Shown: positions 34,981 to 46,900, counted from the stretch's first letter. The stretch is DNA of 64,000 bases from JANSWP01 sp041941305 (GCA_041941305.1 JBGTQJ010000021.1:1-64000); one strand, 5' to 3'. The notes: generated by a model not told the origin, from the letters alone. A program made the numbers and translations.

Positions 34981-37900
34981 TTACCTCGCTACTACCACAT
35001 CCCCTTTAACCGTCACCAGGCTACCGTCAATCAGCTCTACTTCTGCCCAATAAACGAAAACAGCTGCATTGACCGGTTCACCCCTATACATGCCATCCCA
35101 GCCCGCGGAGGGATCATTTGGGAGCGCATTGACAATTTTAAAAACTTCCTCTCCCCATCGACTGTAAACCTGGAAGGAATTGATTTTTATTACTTCCGGT
35201 CCGGTAAAGAGCATAAACACATCGTTGAGGCCGTCCCCATTTGGTGAGAATATATTGGGTACATAAATGCGCGATCGGCGCCTGACGCTTATTGTTATAT
35301 CATCATTGTCAGCACAACCATTGTCAGCGATGATGTTAACTGAATAACTCGTTGTAATGACTGGTGTGGTCAATTGTGTCAAACATTCCGGACATTCCGT
35401 GGAATCGAGTGGTGACCATTCTATTGAAGTGAGGGAATCAAATGGGAGATTTACAAGGGCGTTTAAAGTCGCAGTTTCACCTAAATCAATGATCTGATCT
35501 TCCCCTAAGTCAACTTCCAATTGTACGGGCACATTGATGAGAATGATTTCAGATACTTCGCAACCATTCGCATCCCGAAGAGTCAGGGTATAAGCTCCGC
35601 CAGTTAATCCGGTAAATTCGGGTGAGGCTTGAAATATCGTTCCATCAATGGAATACTCAAAGGGTTGTACTCCGCCAGTTACATCTGCGATAATTTGTCC
35701 GCCTGCCAGGTCAAAACAATCAGGAGAACTGACCGTCAAGGCAAGTTCGAGGGGAGGCGGTTCATCGAGGACTATTTCCATGCTTCCCGTACATCCCGCT
35801 CCGTTTGTTATGGTCACTGTATAGCTTCCTGCAAAAAGATCATCAGCCTGCATCCCAGTGGTTCCATTCGACCATTGAAACAGAAAAGGCTCGGGGCCTC
35901 CTTCAGCACTCATACTTATACTTCCATCAGAAGCTCCGGTACAACTCACTCCAAAACCATTGTAATCTGAAGTGGCCTCTAAATTTACCATTGGTAAGGG
36001 CAATGCAATGATGGTAGCTAAAGTACTCGTGGTTAAACCATTGGAGGCAATGACCGTAATCGAATAATCTCCGGTCGGCAAGCCATCAATGTTAACAGAC
36101 TGCCCGAGAAAGGGAATGGTACCGGTGCCCTGGAGAGGTTGGTTCAAGTGTTGCCATTGATAAGTGAAGGGTTCAGCTCCCACGGTAACCGTTAAATTGA
36201 TTTCCCCATTCATGCCCTCACAATCAGCATCGGCAACCGTCAGAAAAATATCAACGGCGCAGGAATCCGGTGGATTAAGTTCTGTCGTCTCAATAACCAG
36301 GCTGTCACATCCGAATTGATTCTGATAGAGTATGGATTGAGTCCCGACTGTAGCCGAATCACAGGTCATGTAAAAAAGAGAAAGGGTATCCGAAGGCAAT
36401 TGGTTGACTGTCAATACCACCAGGCTGTCACAACCATATTGATTGGAGAGCGTAGTTTCGAAAACACCGACCTGTGCGGGATCGCAGCTGGCATCAGTCA
36501 AAAAAGTTTCATCGGAAGGCAACAGACTCACCGTTGTAATCACCACACTATCGCAGCCGAATTGATTGATCAATGTCGATTGGAATACACCTGCCTGATT
36601 GGGATCGCAGGTCGTTTCCTCCAATAATACTTCGTCGGAAGGTAACAGACTGATTGTCGTAATAATAATGCTGTCACAGCCAAATTGATTAGGGAGAAGC
36701 GCTTCGAATATGCCCACATCATCCGGGTTGCATGAATTATAAAAAAGTGCCGTCGTATCATTTGAAGGAGATAATGTGATTGTCGTTACCACCAGACTAT
36801 CACATCCAAACTGATTGGGGAAGACGGTCTCGAAAGTCCCGGCATCATTGGGGTTACAGGAAGAAAAATAAAGCTCTGTGGTGTCTGATGGCAAAAGATT
36901 GACTGTCAATACCACCAGGCTGTCGCAACCGTGTTGATTGGAGAGGGTAGTTTCGAAAACACCGACCTGTGCAGGATCGCAGGTGGTATCGGTCAATAAG
37001 GTTTCATCTGAAGGTAGCAGATTCACGGTTGTGTTCACTACACTGTCGCAACCGAACTGGTTGATCAAAGTAGTTTGAAAAACACCGACCTGTGCGGAGT
37101 CGCATGTAGTAGCGGTCAAAAAAGTTTCATCTGTGGGCAGCAGGCTTACAGTTGTATTCACCACACTATCGCATCCCAACTGATTGGTCAGGATCTCTTG
37201 AAAAACACCGGTTTGATTGGGGTCACAAGTCGTTTCGTTCAAGTATATGTCGTCGGAAGGAGATAAATTGACAGTCGTAATCACCAGGCTATCACATCCA
37301 AATTGGTTCGTCAAAACCGCTTCAAAAACACCTACATCGCCCTGATCACATGATGCTTGAATTAACTGAGTAGTGTCCGTGTTGGGTGAAAAATTGACAG
37401 TCGTGATGATTAGGCTGTCGCAACCGTATTGATTGGAGAAAATGCTTTCAAAAATCCCTGAATCATCCGGATTGCAGGAGGTTAAAGAAATGTTGTTTGT
37501 ATCTGAAGGCAAAAAGTTGACGGTTAAGATCACCAGGCTATCGCATCCATGTTGATTGGATAGAGTGGTTTCGAAAACGCCTGCCTGATTAAAGTCACAG
37601 GTAGTATCAGTCAATAAAGTTTGGTCAGAAGGAGATAAACTGACAGTCGTAATGACCAGACTATCACAACCAAATTGATTGGTGAGCACTTCTTCGAATT
37701 GCCCTGCCTGGTTGGGGTCACAAGTGCTTTCCAGCAAATCTGTCGTATCGATGGGCAACAGATTGACCGTTGTATATACAGTACTGTCGCAGCCGTATTG
37801 ATTGATGAGGTTTTCTTCAAAGTCACCGGCTTCATTTGGATCACAAGTCGTTTCGTTCAAGTAAATGTCGTCAGAAGGAGATAAATTGACAGTTGTAATC

Positions 37901-39771
37901 ACCAGGCTATCGCAGCCGTATTGATTGATGAGGTTTTCTTCAAAATCACCGACTTCATTTGGATCACAGGTGTACGCTTGTATCTCAGTGATATCTGAGG
38001 GCAACAAACTAACAGTCGTATAAACAAGGCTGTCACAGCCATTTTGATTGGTGAGCATTTCCTGAAAAACACCGGCTTGGTTGGGATCACAAGTTGTTAG
38101 GGCTAATTCTGTGGTGTCTGAAACGAGAAGCGTTACGGTTGTCCAAACCATGCTGTCGCAGTCATATTGGTTGGTGTATTGCTGGACAAATAAGCCTGTC
38201 TCGGCAGGGTTGCAACTGGTCTGAAAAAGCATCGTACTATCAGTAGGATTTTCGGTGATTGCTATAGAAGCTGTTCCATCACAATCGGAGTCGTCGGTGA
38301 CGGTCACTGAGAAAGTGCCTCCCTGAGAAGTGGAGATGGTTTGGCTGGTTTCACCTGTAGACCACAAATAGGAATCAAAGCCTGTACCGGCGTCGAGGTG
38401 GATAGGGGATCCGGTACAAAGACTTTCCGGACCGCTGATCATGGGGATTGGGCCTGGCAATGGTTCCACGATATGAAAATCGAAACTGCTGCATCCAAAA
38501 CTATTGGTCACCGTTACGAAATAACCTCCAAATTCAGTGATGTCTGTAGTTTGAGAAAAATCCCCGGTTGACCATGTATAGGTCTGGAATCCAGCTCCAG
38601 CATCTAATGTGATCGTTTCATTTGGACAAATGGTCGTGGGGCCGGAGATTTCCGGCATCGGCACAGGATTTTGTATGATTGTCGTAGTAGCTGTACCACT
38701 ACATCCAAACGCATTGGTGACAGTTACTGAATAAGTACCTGGGTTTGTAACAGTGATGAATGAATTTGGGCTGCCGTTGGACCACAGGTAGGTAGAATAG
38801 CCACCACCTGCATCCAATTGGACCAAATCTCCTTCGCAATATTCTGTTGGACCGGCAATGGAAGGTTGCGGATCCTGAAAGTTGGCGCTGATTACAAAGG
38901 ATTCTGTTTGAGAGCAGCCGTTGAGGTCTGTGATGGTGACTGAGTAAACACCCGGATTCAATCCAAAGATGTCTTCTGTAAAAGCCCCATTAGACCATTG
39001 GAAGATTGGTGCCGCCGCACAGTCGGTAGTCAGATCGATCGAGCCATCTCCACTATTGCTACATGTCGCATTTTGGGGGATCGCACTGAAGTCAAAAGTT
39101 TCATTGCAACAGGAGGTGCCGCCGCAATTGATCGTAATTGGGCAGTTGATTTGGGGCATATTGACATAGATGGGAGCAGCTGGAGTGCCGTACACCAGGG
39201 AAAAAAAAGAAATTCCGGTAGTGCTGGAAGGGTTGATGGTAACGGTATGCCCGCAGCCAAAGCCCCCAATGATACCGCCATCTGTACAACAGGCATTCCA
39301 GTTGAAATTTCCTGTAAAGGTTGGTGGAGCGCCACTAAATTCTCCAGGTTCATCGGAGAGTGCAATAAAGGCACTACTTGGAAAGCAGTTAAACGTAATG
39401 TTGGCACTTCCTCCTGTGGGGTCATTGGCTTGGTCGAGGATGAACATCAGGCTTGTACTTCCCGTAGTCAGATCTTCGTGAATCATGAGCAGGAAGGTCT
39501 CTGGCATTTCAAGTCCTGTATTTGCGGATACATTAATTGGGTTACTGTAACTGTAAAAATTGGTGGCACTGGAATTTGTGCTCATAAAGGGCAGCGGTGC
39601 GGTAAAGCTACCTTGCGTGACTGTGCAGGGGCAGGAGCTTGAAGACAATTCAGCGACTACTTCTGGTATATATTCAGGTGCCGCTTCCTCTTCAAAAATT
39701 GGCAAAAACCAGCAGGACAAGAGAAGGATAATGGGCGATACACCCAAAAAGAGGGTAAGGTGTTTTTCCAT
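34981..39771 (-). CDS. T9SS type B (gliding-motility CTD) repeat protein
   Basis: A 1596-residue extracellular protein. The N-terminal hydrophobic leader (LGVSPIILLLSCWFLPIF) is followed by a beta domain (about 45-225) and Ig-like/SprB-type repeats (SIDLTTDCAAAPIFQWSNGA and similar, about 225-515). Then come 16 tandem units of about 41 residues with the pattern TTCDPNQAGVF..L.NQFGCDSLV.TTV (about 516-1171), more SprB-like modules, and a gliding-motility-associated C-terminal domain (RIYVPNIFSPNGDGLNDVF, near 1500). Each unit has two cysteines, suggesting disulfide-locked repeats. It is probably a large surface adhesin or matrix protein. No enzymatic motif is seen. The gene is monocistronic by position. 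Confidence 0.9.
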   Translation of the reverse strand: MEKHLTLFLGVSPIILLLSCWFLPIFEEEAAPEYIPEVVAELSSSSCPCTVTQGSFTAPLPFMSTNSSATNFYSYSNPINVSANTGLEMPETFLLMIHEDLTTGSTSLMFILDQANDPTGGSANITFNCFPSSAFIALSDEPGEFSGAPPTFTGNFNWNACCTDGGIIGGFGCGHTVTINPSSTTGISFFSLVYGTPAAPIYVNMPQINCPITINCGGTSCCNETFDFSAIPQNATCSNSGDGSIDLTTDCAAAPIFQWSNGAFTEDIFGLNPGVYSVTITDLNGCSQTESFVISANFQDPQPSIAGPTEYCEGDLVQLDAGGGYSTYLWSNGSPNSFITVTNPGTYSVTVTNAFGCSGTATTTIIQNPVPMPEISGPTTICPNETITLDAGAGFQTYTWSTGDFSQTTDITEFGGYFVTVTNSFGCSSFDFHIVEPLPGPIPMISGPESLCTGSPIHLDAGTGFDSYLWSTGETSQTISTSQGGTFSVTVTDDSDCDGTASIAITENPTDSTMLFQTSCNPAETGLFVQQYTNQYDCDSMVWTTVTLLVSDTTELALTTCDPNQAGVFQEMLTNQNGCDSLVYTTVSLLPSDITEIQAYTCDPNEVGDFEENLINQYGCDSLVITTVNLSPSDDIYLNETTCDPNEAGDFEENLINQYGCDSTVYTTVNLLPIDTTDLLESTCDPNQAGQFEEVLTNQFGCDSLVITTVSLSPSDQTLLTDTTCDFNQAGVFETTLSNQHGCDSLVILTVNFLPSDTNNISLTSCNPDDSGIFESIFSNQYGCDSLIITTVNFSPNTDTTQLIQASCDQGDVGVFEAVLTNQFGCDSLVITTVNLSPSDDIYLNETTCDPNQTGVFQEILTNQLGCDSVVNTTVSLLPTDETFLTATTCDSAQVGVFQTTLINQFGCDSVVNTTVNLLPSDETLLTDTTCDPAQVGVFETTLSNQHGCDSLVVLTVNLLPSDTTELYFSSCNPNDAGTFETVFPNQFGCDSLVVTTITLSPSNDTTALFYNSCNPDDVGIFEALLPNQFGCDSIIITTISLLPSDEVLLEETTCDPNQAGVFQSTLINQFGCDSVVITTVSLLPSDETFLTDASCDPAQVGVFETTLSNQYGCDSLVVLTVNQLPSDTLSLFYMTCDSATVGTQSILYQNQFGCDSLVIETTELNPPDSCAVDIFLTVADADCEGMNGEINLTVTVGAEPFTYQWQHLNQPLQGTGTIPFLGQSVNIDGLPTGDYSITVIASNGLTTSTLATIIALPLPMVNLEATSDYNGFGVSCTGASDGSISMSAEGGPEPFLFQWSNGTTGMQADDLFAGSYTVTITNGAGCTGSMEIVLDEPPPLELALTVSSPDCFDLAGGQIIADVTGGVQPFEYSIDGTIFQASPEFTGLTGGAYTLTLRDANGCEVSEIILINVPVQLEVDLGEDQIIDLGETATLNALVNLPFDSLTSIEWSPLDSTECPECLTQLTTPVITTSYSVNIIADNGCADNDDITISVRRRSRIYVPNIFSPNGDGLNDVFMLFTGPEVIKINSFQVYSRWGEEVFKIVNALPNDPSAGWDGMYRGEPVNAAVFVYWAEVELIDGSLVTVKGDVVVAR
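36257..38223 (-). repeat. Intragenic tandem repeat, 123-bp unit, 16 copies
   Basis: Sixteen in-frame units of about 123 bp. Neighbouring units differ, but non-adjacent units match closely (for example the ones whose protein ends SDDIYLNE, twice, and those with LSNQHGCDSL, twice). This suggests duplication of blocks larger than one unit. Confidence 0.88.
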
Positions 39772-39842
39772 AGTGAATGCCTTATTGTCTTTCAGCTTCA
39801 GAGGGTTATTCTGGTTTTTCTGACCAAGTAAAGATAGTATTT

Positions 39843-39904
39843 TTTTTCTCTGTAAAGATCGTCGCGTTTCTTTCAGGAAACGCCGCGATCTTAACAGAGA
39901 AAAA
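39843..39904. repeat. Long inverted repeat
   Basis: A stem of about 27 bp with two single-base bulges/mismatches: TTTTTCTCTGT and GATCG.CGCGTTTC pair with GAAACGC.GCGATC and ACAGAGAAAAA around a TTTCAG loop. It lies 72 bp upstream of the T9SS type B gene start and directly next to a word-repeat hairpin. Confidence 0.75.
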
Positions 39905-39987
39905 TTCTACGATGCTGCAATGCTGCGATACTACGATGAGAGGAGGGTCATTATAGTATTGCAGCATAGCAGCATTGTAGAATTTTT
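39903..39987. repeat. GCAGCAT-word repeat hairpin, copy 1
   Basis: Degenerate 7-nt words (ATGCTGC, GATACTA, CGATGC) run left to right. They are mirrored by TAGTATTGCAGCATAGCAGC and TTGTAGAATT, forming a hairpin around an AGGAGGGTC centre. The same words are dense at 40769-40960. Confidence 0.75.
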
Positions 39988-39991
39988 TAAG

Positions 39992-40141
39992 ATGAGGGGT
40001 GTGAAACCAGATGGTCGTAAAAAAAGGCTGTTCCTTTTTCACCGAATTTTCTATAAAAGGAATTGCCCTGTTGAGAATAATCCGTGATACATCCCCGCTA
40101 AGATCATTTGTCTCTATCAGGTTTTCTCCTTTCCAAAAAGC
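39992..40141 (-). pseudogene. Sulfatase fragment
   Basis: About 49 codons reading AFWKGENLIETNDL, then SRIILNRAIPFIENSVKKEQ and PFFTTIWFHTPHL. This is the internal part of an arylsulfatase-family protein (the bound loop before the FHTPHLPV metal-site region). Both ends run into GCAGCAT-type word repeats, and no start or catalytic CxPxR motif is present. It is a remnant of a lost sulfatase gene, unrelated in detail to the sulfatase at 2612. Confidence 0.7.
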
Positions 40142-40189
40142 AGTGCCATATAATACTGCGATTCTGTGATTCTGCAATGTTATGATGTT

Positions 40190-40254
40190 AAAAGGGAAGA
40201 GGCTGCCTACTTTTTAGACAGCCTCCTTCCGAGCCGCCTGTTCAGGCGGTGCGG
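40190..40254 (-). terminator. Probable terminator/hairpin pair after the 40279 gene
   Basis: Two hairpins in tandem: GGAAGGAGGCTGTC/GGCAGCCTCTTCC, followed on the minus strand by CTTTT, and GCCGCC/GGCGG around TGTTCA. They lie 25 bp after the stop of the Lumazine_bd-like gene. Confidence 0.6.
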
Positions 40255-40278
40255 CTTATTGTTCGCAACTTGCGTTAA

Positions 40279-40743
40279 TTATTCATGCTTGTGATACACC
40301 TTTGCCACAATCTTCCATCCACTATCAAACCTCAACAAAGACAGGTAATCTGTGTAGACATGTTTTCCATCATGTGATAATTCAATTTTCACAGCTGCTG
40401 AACCACCAGTTACGTCGACATTAGCGAAATGATGCGTCCATTTATTTTTTGCAGGATCAAATTCGGGATCATTTTTCCTTTTTTGGGTGCTGGCGACCCA
40501 ATTAGCTATCGGGTATTTTCTGATTTCCTCTCCTTTTGCTGAAAAGATCGCGAAGTCCGGATGAAAGCCATTGCTCATTGCATCGGGATCTAAACTGTTG
40601 AATGCGCCATTGACATAGCATTTGAGGATTAGCTCTTTGATTGCTTGTTCGTCTTCAGAGTCATAAGATTCGCTATTGGTAAAAGCAATAGTGGTCAAGG
40701 CTAAAAGCAAGATACCGGCGAACAGGAAAAAATTCTTTTGCAT
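40279..40743 (-). CDS. Exported Lumazine_bd/NTF2-like protein
   Basis: A 154-residue exported NTF2-fold protein. The signal peptide is MQKNFFLFAGILLLALTTIAF. The body matches the Bacteroidota Lumazine_bd (PF12893) pattern: EQAIKELILKCYVNGAFNS near the start, HPDFAIFS in the middle and DYLSLLRFDSGWKIVAKVYH at the end. Such proteins are small ligand-binding or enzyme-like folds of unassigned role. The start at 40743 is preferred, because the frame upstream runs into the GCAGCAT word repeats. It is a single gene on the minus strand. Confidence 0.85.
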   Translation of the reverse strand: MQKNFFLFAGILLLALTTIAFTNSESYDSEDEQAIKELILKCYVNGAFNSLDPDAMSNGFHPDFAIFSAKGEEIRKYPIANWVASTQKRKNDPEFDPAKNKWTHHFANVDVTGGSAAVKIELSHDGKHVYTDYLSLLRFDSGWKIVAKVYHKHE

Positions 40744-40768
40744 AATTTCTATTTTATGGGTGATTAAA

Positions 40769-40960
40769 AATTCTAGGGTGCTGCAATGCTGCGATACTAC
40801 GATGCCATGATTAATAATTCTACGATGCTGCAATGCTGCGATACCATTATAAGAGGATTGTTACAGCATCGCAACATAAAGATATCAAAACATTTCATTG
40901 TAGCATCGCAACATCAAAACATTACATTGCAGCATCGCAGCATCGTAGTATTGCAGCATC
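40769..40960. repeat. GCAGCAT-word repeat array, copy 2
   Basis: About 190 bp made almost wholly of degenerate words GCTGCAAT, GCTGCGAT and ACTACGAT on the left. Their reverse complements ATTGCAGC, ATCGCAGC and ATCGTAGT fill the right half, giving a long imperfect hairpin with period near 7-8 nt. It separates the Lumazine_bd-like gene from the 1980-residue lectin gene. The frame translates to His/Gln-rich nonsense, so it is not coding. Confidence 0.8.
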
Positions 40961-40966
40961 AAAAAG

Positions 40967-43900
40967 CTATTTTTCCAAAACAGCAGCTCCCGGTCCCGTG
41001 ATCTTCCAATTTGCGCGATTGTAGTCATTGGCATAGGTACCCAGAATCGGAGGACTGTTCGTCCAGCCGCCTTCATTGCCTTCAACGGCTTTACCGGGAG
41101 AAAAGAGGAAGCGATTGGTTTCCTTGTTTTTCAAAGTATAATATCCATTATATTGTTTTTCCAAAATCCATCGGGCGCGATTATAATAATTGGCATCAGC
41201 ACCGACAACAGCAGGGCTATTGGCCCCGCCACCTTCATTGCTCACAACTGGCGGTCCTGTAGAAAATAACAAGCGACCGTTCATGCTATTTTTTAAATAA
41301 TAGGTACCATCGGCATTTTTGATCAGGTACCAATCTCCTTTGTTATAATAATTTAAATCAGTACCTAGAATGGCAGGGCTGTTCGTCCAACCGCCTTCGT
41401 TGCCCTCTGCGGGATCGCCTGTTGAGAATAGCAGCCGTTTGGTATGTCTGTTTTCCAGTGTGACTTTTAGCGGACAAGGTTCACACTTGGGACCACCACA
41501 ATCCAGCCCTGTTTCTCCCTGATTTAGGATGCCATCATCGCAGGATGGGCAAGGGTCACAATCGAGGGATTCGATTTTCCAGAGTTGATTGTCGCCGCCA
41601 TGGAAATTCCACTGAGCGATGCCTCCGGTATTTCTGTTCAAATCCAGGACCTTACCCGTTGCTTTAGACACAATCTTTGCATAATCCCTTCCTGCAATGG
41701 TTTCAATTTTCCAGAGTTGATTGTCACCGCCGTGAAAATTGTATGCAGCTACACCTCCGGTATATCTGTTTAAGTCTAGAACCTTACCCGTTGCTTTGGA
41801 CAGGATCTTAACATATTCCGTTCCTTCCACATATTCGATATTCCAGCGTTGATTATCTCCTCCGTGATAATTGTATGCAGCTATGCCTCCGGTGTTCCTG
41901 TTCAGGTCAAAAACTTTATCCGTTGCTTTGGAAACGATTTTATAATCAGCATCTCCGAATGCTGTGGTACAGGGCGCACAGTTGGGTCCGCCGCAATCGA
42001 CGCCTGTTTCATCTTGATTTTGGACACCATCATTACAAGTAGGACAAGGATCACAGTTGGGACCACCACAATCGACTCTATATTCCCCCTGGTTTCGAAT
42101 GCCATCATCACAGGTAGGGCAAGGGTCACAATTCGGACCGCCACAATCAATGCCTGTCTCTCCCTGATTTTGGATGCCGTCATTACAAGTTAGGCAAGGG
42201 TCACAGTTGGGACCACCACAATCGATGTCTGCTTCACCTTGATTCTGAATTCCGTCGTAACAGGTAGGACAAGCTAAGCAGGGACCTCCACAATCTATTT
42301 CAGATTCTCCCTGATTTTGAATGCCGTCACCACATTTGGAAGGGATAGCAAAGGATCGAATCGGAAGTGAACGAGCGGACCTACTTTTTTCCCAACTTCC
42401 GGCTTTCGTCTCATTGAACTTCACCGTTGCAGCCTTATTTCCATTGGTTGTGGAACTCCAAAGTTTCTCAAAACTTTTCAAATCACCTGTTCCGCCAGTA
42501 CGATGCAAAGTGGGGTAAAAATCTCGAATTTTGCTATTGGAATGTATATTGGAACGTATCAGTAATAATTCTTCTTTAGAAGGTAGATACCAGTTAGAGA
42601 ATCCTCCTTCAACATGCTCCTCACAGGCTAATTTAGCATCCGACCAATTGGAATAATCTAAAACATCCCATGCACAAATTTTTCCCCTCTTGCCAGTCTC
42701 GTCTATCCAAAAAACGAAGCCTTCTTCGTGAAAATCTCCAATTTGAACTAAAGATCCACCGTCAGGATCACAATTGGGGCCGCCTTTATCCGTGCTCATC
42801 TCTCCCTGGTTTTTTATCCCATCATAACAAGTTGGACAAGGTAAGCAGGGTCCACCACAATCTACATCTTCTTCACCCTGATTTTTTATCCCATCATTGC
42901 ACATTGGATTCGTAGTAAAGGATCGAACCGGACGTACAATTAGAGATGGATCGGGTGGAATAAGGTCATAGTTCTTTATTTTACCAAAACCACGATAGGT
43001 TTTGACTAAGTGTTTTCTTCCCGGCTCTACATTGCCTGCCCAGTAAAAAGTATTATCCTGAGTATTAAAATCAGCTAATCCGCGATTCACTAATCCATTT
43101 TCTATATCACTTAATTCATCCGACGTCGGTAAACGCCAGTTGGTAAAACCACCACCACCGTATTCTCCACAGGCGGTCTTCGCATCTTCCCAATTGAATA
43201 CTCCCAGGTCGTTAGGTGCTACCACTAGGGAGCCAAGAATAATACCTCCTTGATCCTGTGCAGAAACACTAACATTAGTGACACAAAAGCAATAAAGATC
43301 ACCGTTACTATTAGGGTTATTATTAAAATAATCAGCCCCTTTAGTTATATCTCGTCGTATTGCTCCATCACCAGAATAGTGCCTCCCCCAATAAAGCGCA
43401 TCAGTAGGGATAGGTTGTTTGCCTTTTTTATAGGCATTGGCATGAATTAAGTCTAATTCAGATTTATAAGGTAACCTCCAGCCAGTATGCCCACCTCCTG
43501 CATAACTTGCACAATATGCTTCTGCATCCTGCCAATTGCCTTTAAAGTATGGACCAATTTGACCCAATAAAGAAGGATTTTGGTATTCATCCATGTCGAT
43601 AATGATGCCGCCTTCAAATGTCCCGCCTAGTTCACCTGGACAAACTACACAGTTGGGTCCGCCACAATCTATGCCTACTTCCTCATTGTTTAATAGGCCA
43701 TCATCACAGCTAGGGCAAGGGTCACAATTAGGGCCGCCACAATCCGTTTTTGTTTCTCCCTGGTTTCGAATGCTATCCTCACAAGTTACACCTGTGGTAG
43801 ATTCTAATTCCCAAAGCATTCTTTCTTTAGCAGCGACCATATCTACATCTGTTATTGGTTCTTTCATTAAGGCCATTTTACCATCAAAAGTTACACTTAA

Positions 43901-46900
43901 GTACTTCTTATCCGTATTGGTTCCTCCCTTGATTTTTATTCTATAGGTGCCATCTGAATTTTTATGGAATTCCCATCTTTGTGGACTGCTACCGTCGTCC
44001 TTATCATAGAATTTTAGATCACCGTTTGTTGTTGAACCCAAATAGGTCTTATCAGGATTGGTTCCACCGTTGATCTTAATATTATACGAACCGTCATATC
44101 GGTTGACAACCTCCCATGTCTGTAGATTATTCCCCTGATTCAGGGCAGATAGAGAAACATTTTCAGAAGAATTGAAACTCAGGTATTGATCGGCACTGAC
44201 GCCACCAGACTTTTGTATGTGGACAAAGGGTGAATGCAATGGTTCATATATTCTCTCAATGCTTATTAAAACTTCTATTTTTTGGGGATTACTATGATCT
44301 TCCTCCAGGGAGATGATATGTTCATAAACTCGCCCCGGAAAATTAGGAAGTCCATGACGATTTTCATAAACAAAGTCAATCGTCTCTGTTTTAAATGGAT
44401 CGTCCACACCTGGATCCCCTTCATAAAGTTCCAGTTCTATCTCACCTGTGACAGTAGATCTTTTATCTGAGGCTACAAAAAAATCTATGAAGTGGCTAAC
44501 TTCTGTATTTGCTTCGTTGAATATACATTTGGTGGTGCTTCTGCAAGAATTATTATATAGCCAGGGATTGGCATCCTCTTGCATAGCCATATTGGTTTTG
44601 ACCGTTATGGAACCCCAAATTTCAAGCATATTATTGTCTTCATGCCCTTTAGCTACAGTTTTGATATGATGAAGCTTTATTCGGTATTGATTGATACCTG
44701 GTGGAAGGGGCCCTGCAATTCGACCATTAGCAGGAGCTGTAAATGGGACATTAGGACAATCATAGCGTCGAGAACTTGAAAAAGTGCTTATAATTTTACC
44801 ACCTGCTCCCACTATCCATTCACCTGCCGCACCTATTGCACCACTCAACCAGTTAGCTGTGGTATTGGCGGCACCCTCAGTCCATTGAATGGTTTCTTTT
44901 CCGGCGAGATAGATTCCTGCTCCTATATCTTCTAATCCTTTTAATAATATACTACCTGCTTTTTGCAATTCTTTTGCAATTTCTTTCGCTACCGCATTGG
45001 CAATTTTATCAACTGAGCCAGCATCTAAATTTACAGTAACATTGATGGGGATCTTTTGACCTGCTAATCTGGAATCCACATGAACATTAACTTTAGCCTT
45101 ATTAAAACCCTTTAATTTGGTTTTAAATCCCATCTTCCTGACCTCAAAAGTTTTTAAAGCTTCATCGACAACGGTTCCTACAAAATTGAGGGGATCTACG
45201 CTCTCCAATTCATCCTCTATCAGTTTCACGATTTTTGGACGGAGTTTATTATTAATTGTAGCGTCTATTTCGAAACCAGCATTATGAAAATTGGTAAAAT
45301 TTGTGGCAGTCACTACCAATTTTGCAGATAGCCCACCACCATATAATTTTTGCTCTACATCAAACTTAATTTCGGATGGTGTGATGCTCATATTGGATTT
45401 GATTTTATCGCCTCCCAATAATTCAACATCTCCGGTAAAACTTCCGGTCAGGTTTGAATTGAGATCGAATTTTGCACCGCCACGATCCGTATTGCCGGTT
45501 AAACGAAATAAAGTCGTGCCTCCTGATTTTAATTCAATTGGGTCCAGATCCGCCCACATACTGAAATCACTATTTTTAGAAGTCATTTCGAAATAACTGC
45601 CAAATCCAAAGAGATTTGCATTGCCTTTAAACAGGGTTTCCTTTGTAGTTCTATCAACACTTACAGTTCCATTTGTGATGCCCACATCTAAAGCACTTTT
45701 TAAGCCACCAAGGTTTACATCTGAAAACGCCTTAATAATAGCTGGAATAGACAACTCACTTATTGTTCCTTCAAAAGTGCCAGGCCCAATTGTAATTCCC
45801 ATTGTAATGGGTTCATTGGTACCAATTGCGGCTTCTCCTCCTACCACGATGGTCGCTCCTCCTCCTGATGTAACCAAGCCACCCGTATGAAGGGAATTGA
45901 CCTTAACTCCGGGAATATAATCCATTAGTGGGTTCTCCCTGTCTCCAACACTCAAAGCATATTCGAACTGGAGCGGATTAAACTTGGCTGTGCTGGAACC
46001 ATTCAGTACAAAATTATTACCGAGTTCGCTGGTGGAAATTTCGCCGCTCAAACCAATTGAAGCATCCGATAGATTAAGATTCAAGCCTATGTTTTCAAAT
46101 TTTAGAATACTAAGATCAAATCCTCCTAAGTCATAGGAAAGGGAAAGGGTAGGCATAGATACCTGGCTCGTCAAACTTTCAGCACAAACAAAGGTTTTTG
46201 AATTATTAATGCCTGGTATGCCTGCCGGTGATAAAAATGTTCTTAATGGACCTGGCAACTTCCCTGTCCAATATAGGTTTAGGCCGCTTTTGACATTGAC
46301 ATCTGAAAGCAAGTCCAGAGCGGAATCTTCTTCAGCTGATTTTGAAGAATATATTAAGGTAAAACCGTTTAGGGCACTGTTGATGGCATTTAGACCAATC
46401 ATATTGCCTAAATTCTTCGGTCTGATGCCCATCATAAAGCCGTCGCCTTTATTGCCGGATATTTCCAGTTGACCCAGATTGATTTCCATTGTTGCAGTAA
46501 GCATTTTCTCAACTGGATTAATCGTTACACTAAGCGCATTAATCTCACTATCTAAAAAATCACCCGGCAAATCTGGATTGCTCACTCCGAAGCCTTGGAG
46601 TAATTGCCCAATTCCCACATCTTCCAAAGATCCGGTTACTTCCACATTTTTATTATCTTCTGATGCATTAAAGGTTGCATTCAGATTCATTCTTGCGCCA
46701 CCGCTTAAATTGACATAAGCCGATACTTCGCAATTGGCGCCGGTACCATCTGAATCAAAGGCATCGATATTGAGATTGCCGGGAAGGACTTTATTGACGG
46801 TGATCCTGAGGGCTTCTGTAGCTTCCGAGGCATCAATTGTTTGACACTGTGCTGAAGGCGCCCAAAAAAGCAGTATTAAGCTAGCAATTAGGAAGGTCTT

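Noticed and set aside
36257..38223. Regular direct repeats resembling an array
   Set aside because: They are in-frame coding repeats of a secreted protein.
35629..39642. Several 60-210 codon frames antisense to the T9SS type B gene
   Set aside because: Periodic and Cys-rich shadows of the repeat gene on the other strand; no domain pattern.
39806..40177. 123-codon frame as a full gene
   Set aside because: Only the middle third is protein-like (sulfatase); both ends translate word-repeat hairpins.
40769..40960. His/Gln-rich small frames on both strands
   Set aside because: They translate the GCAGCAT word repeats.
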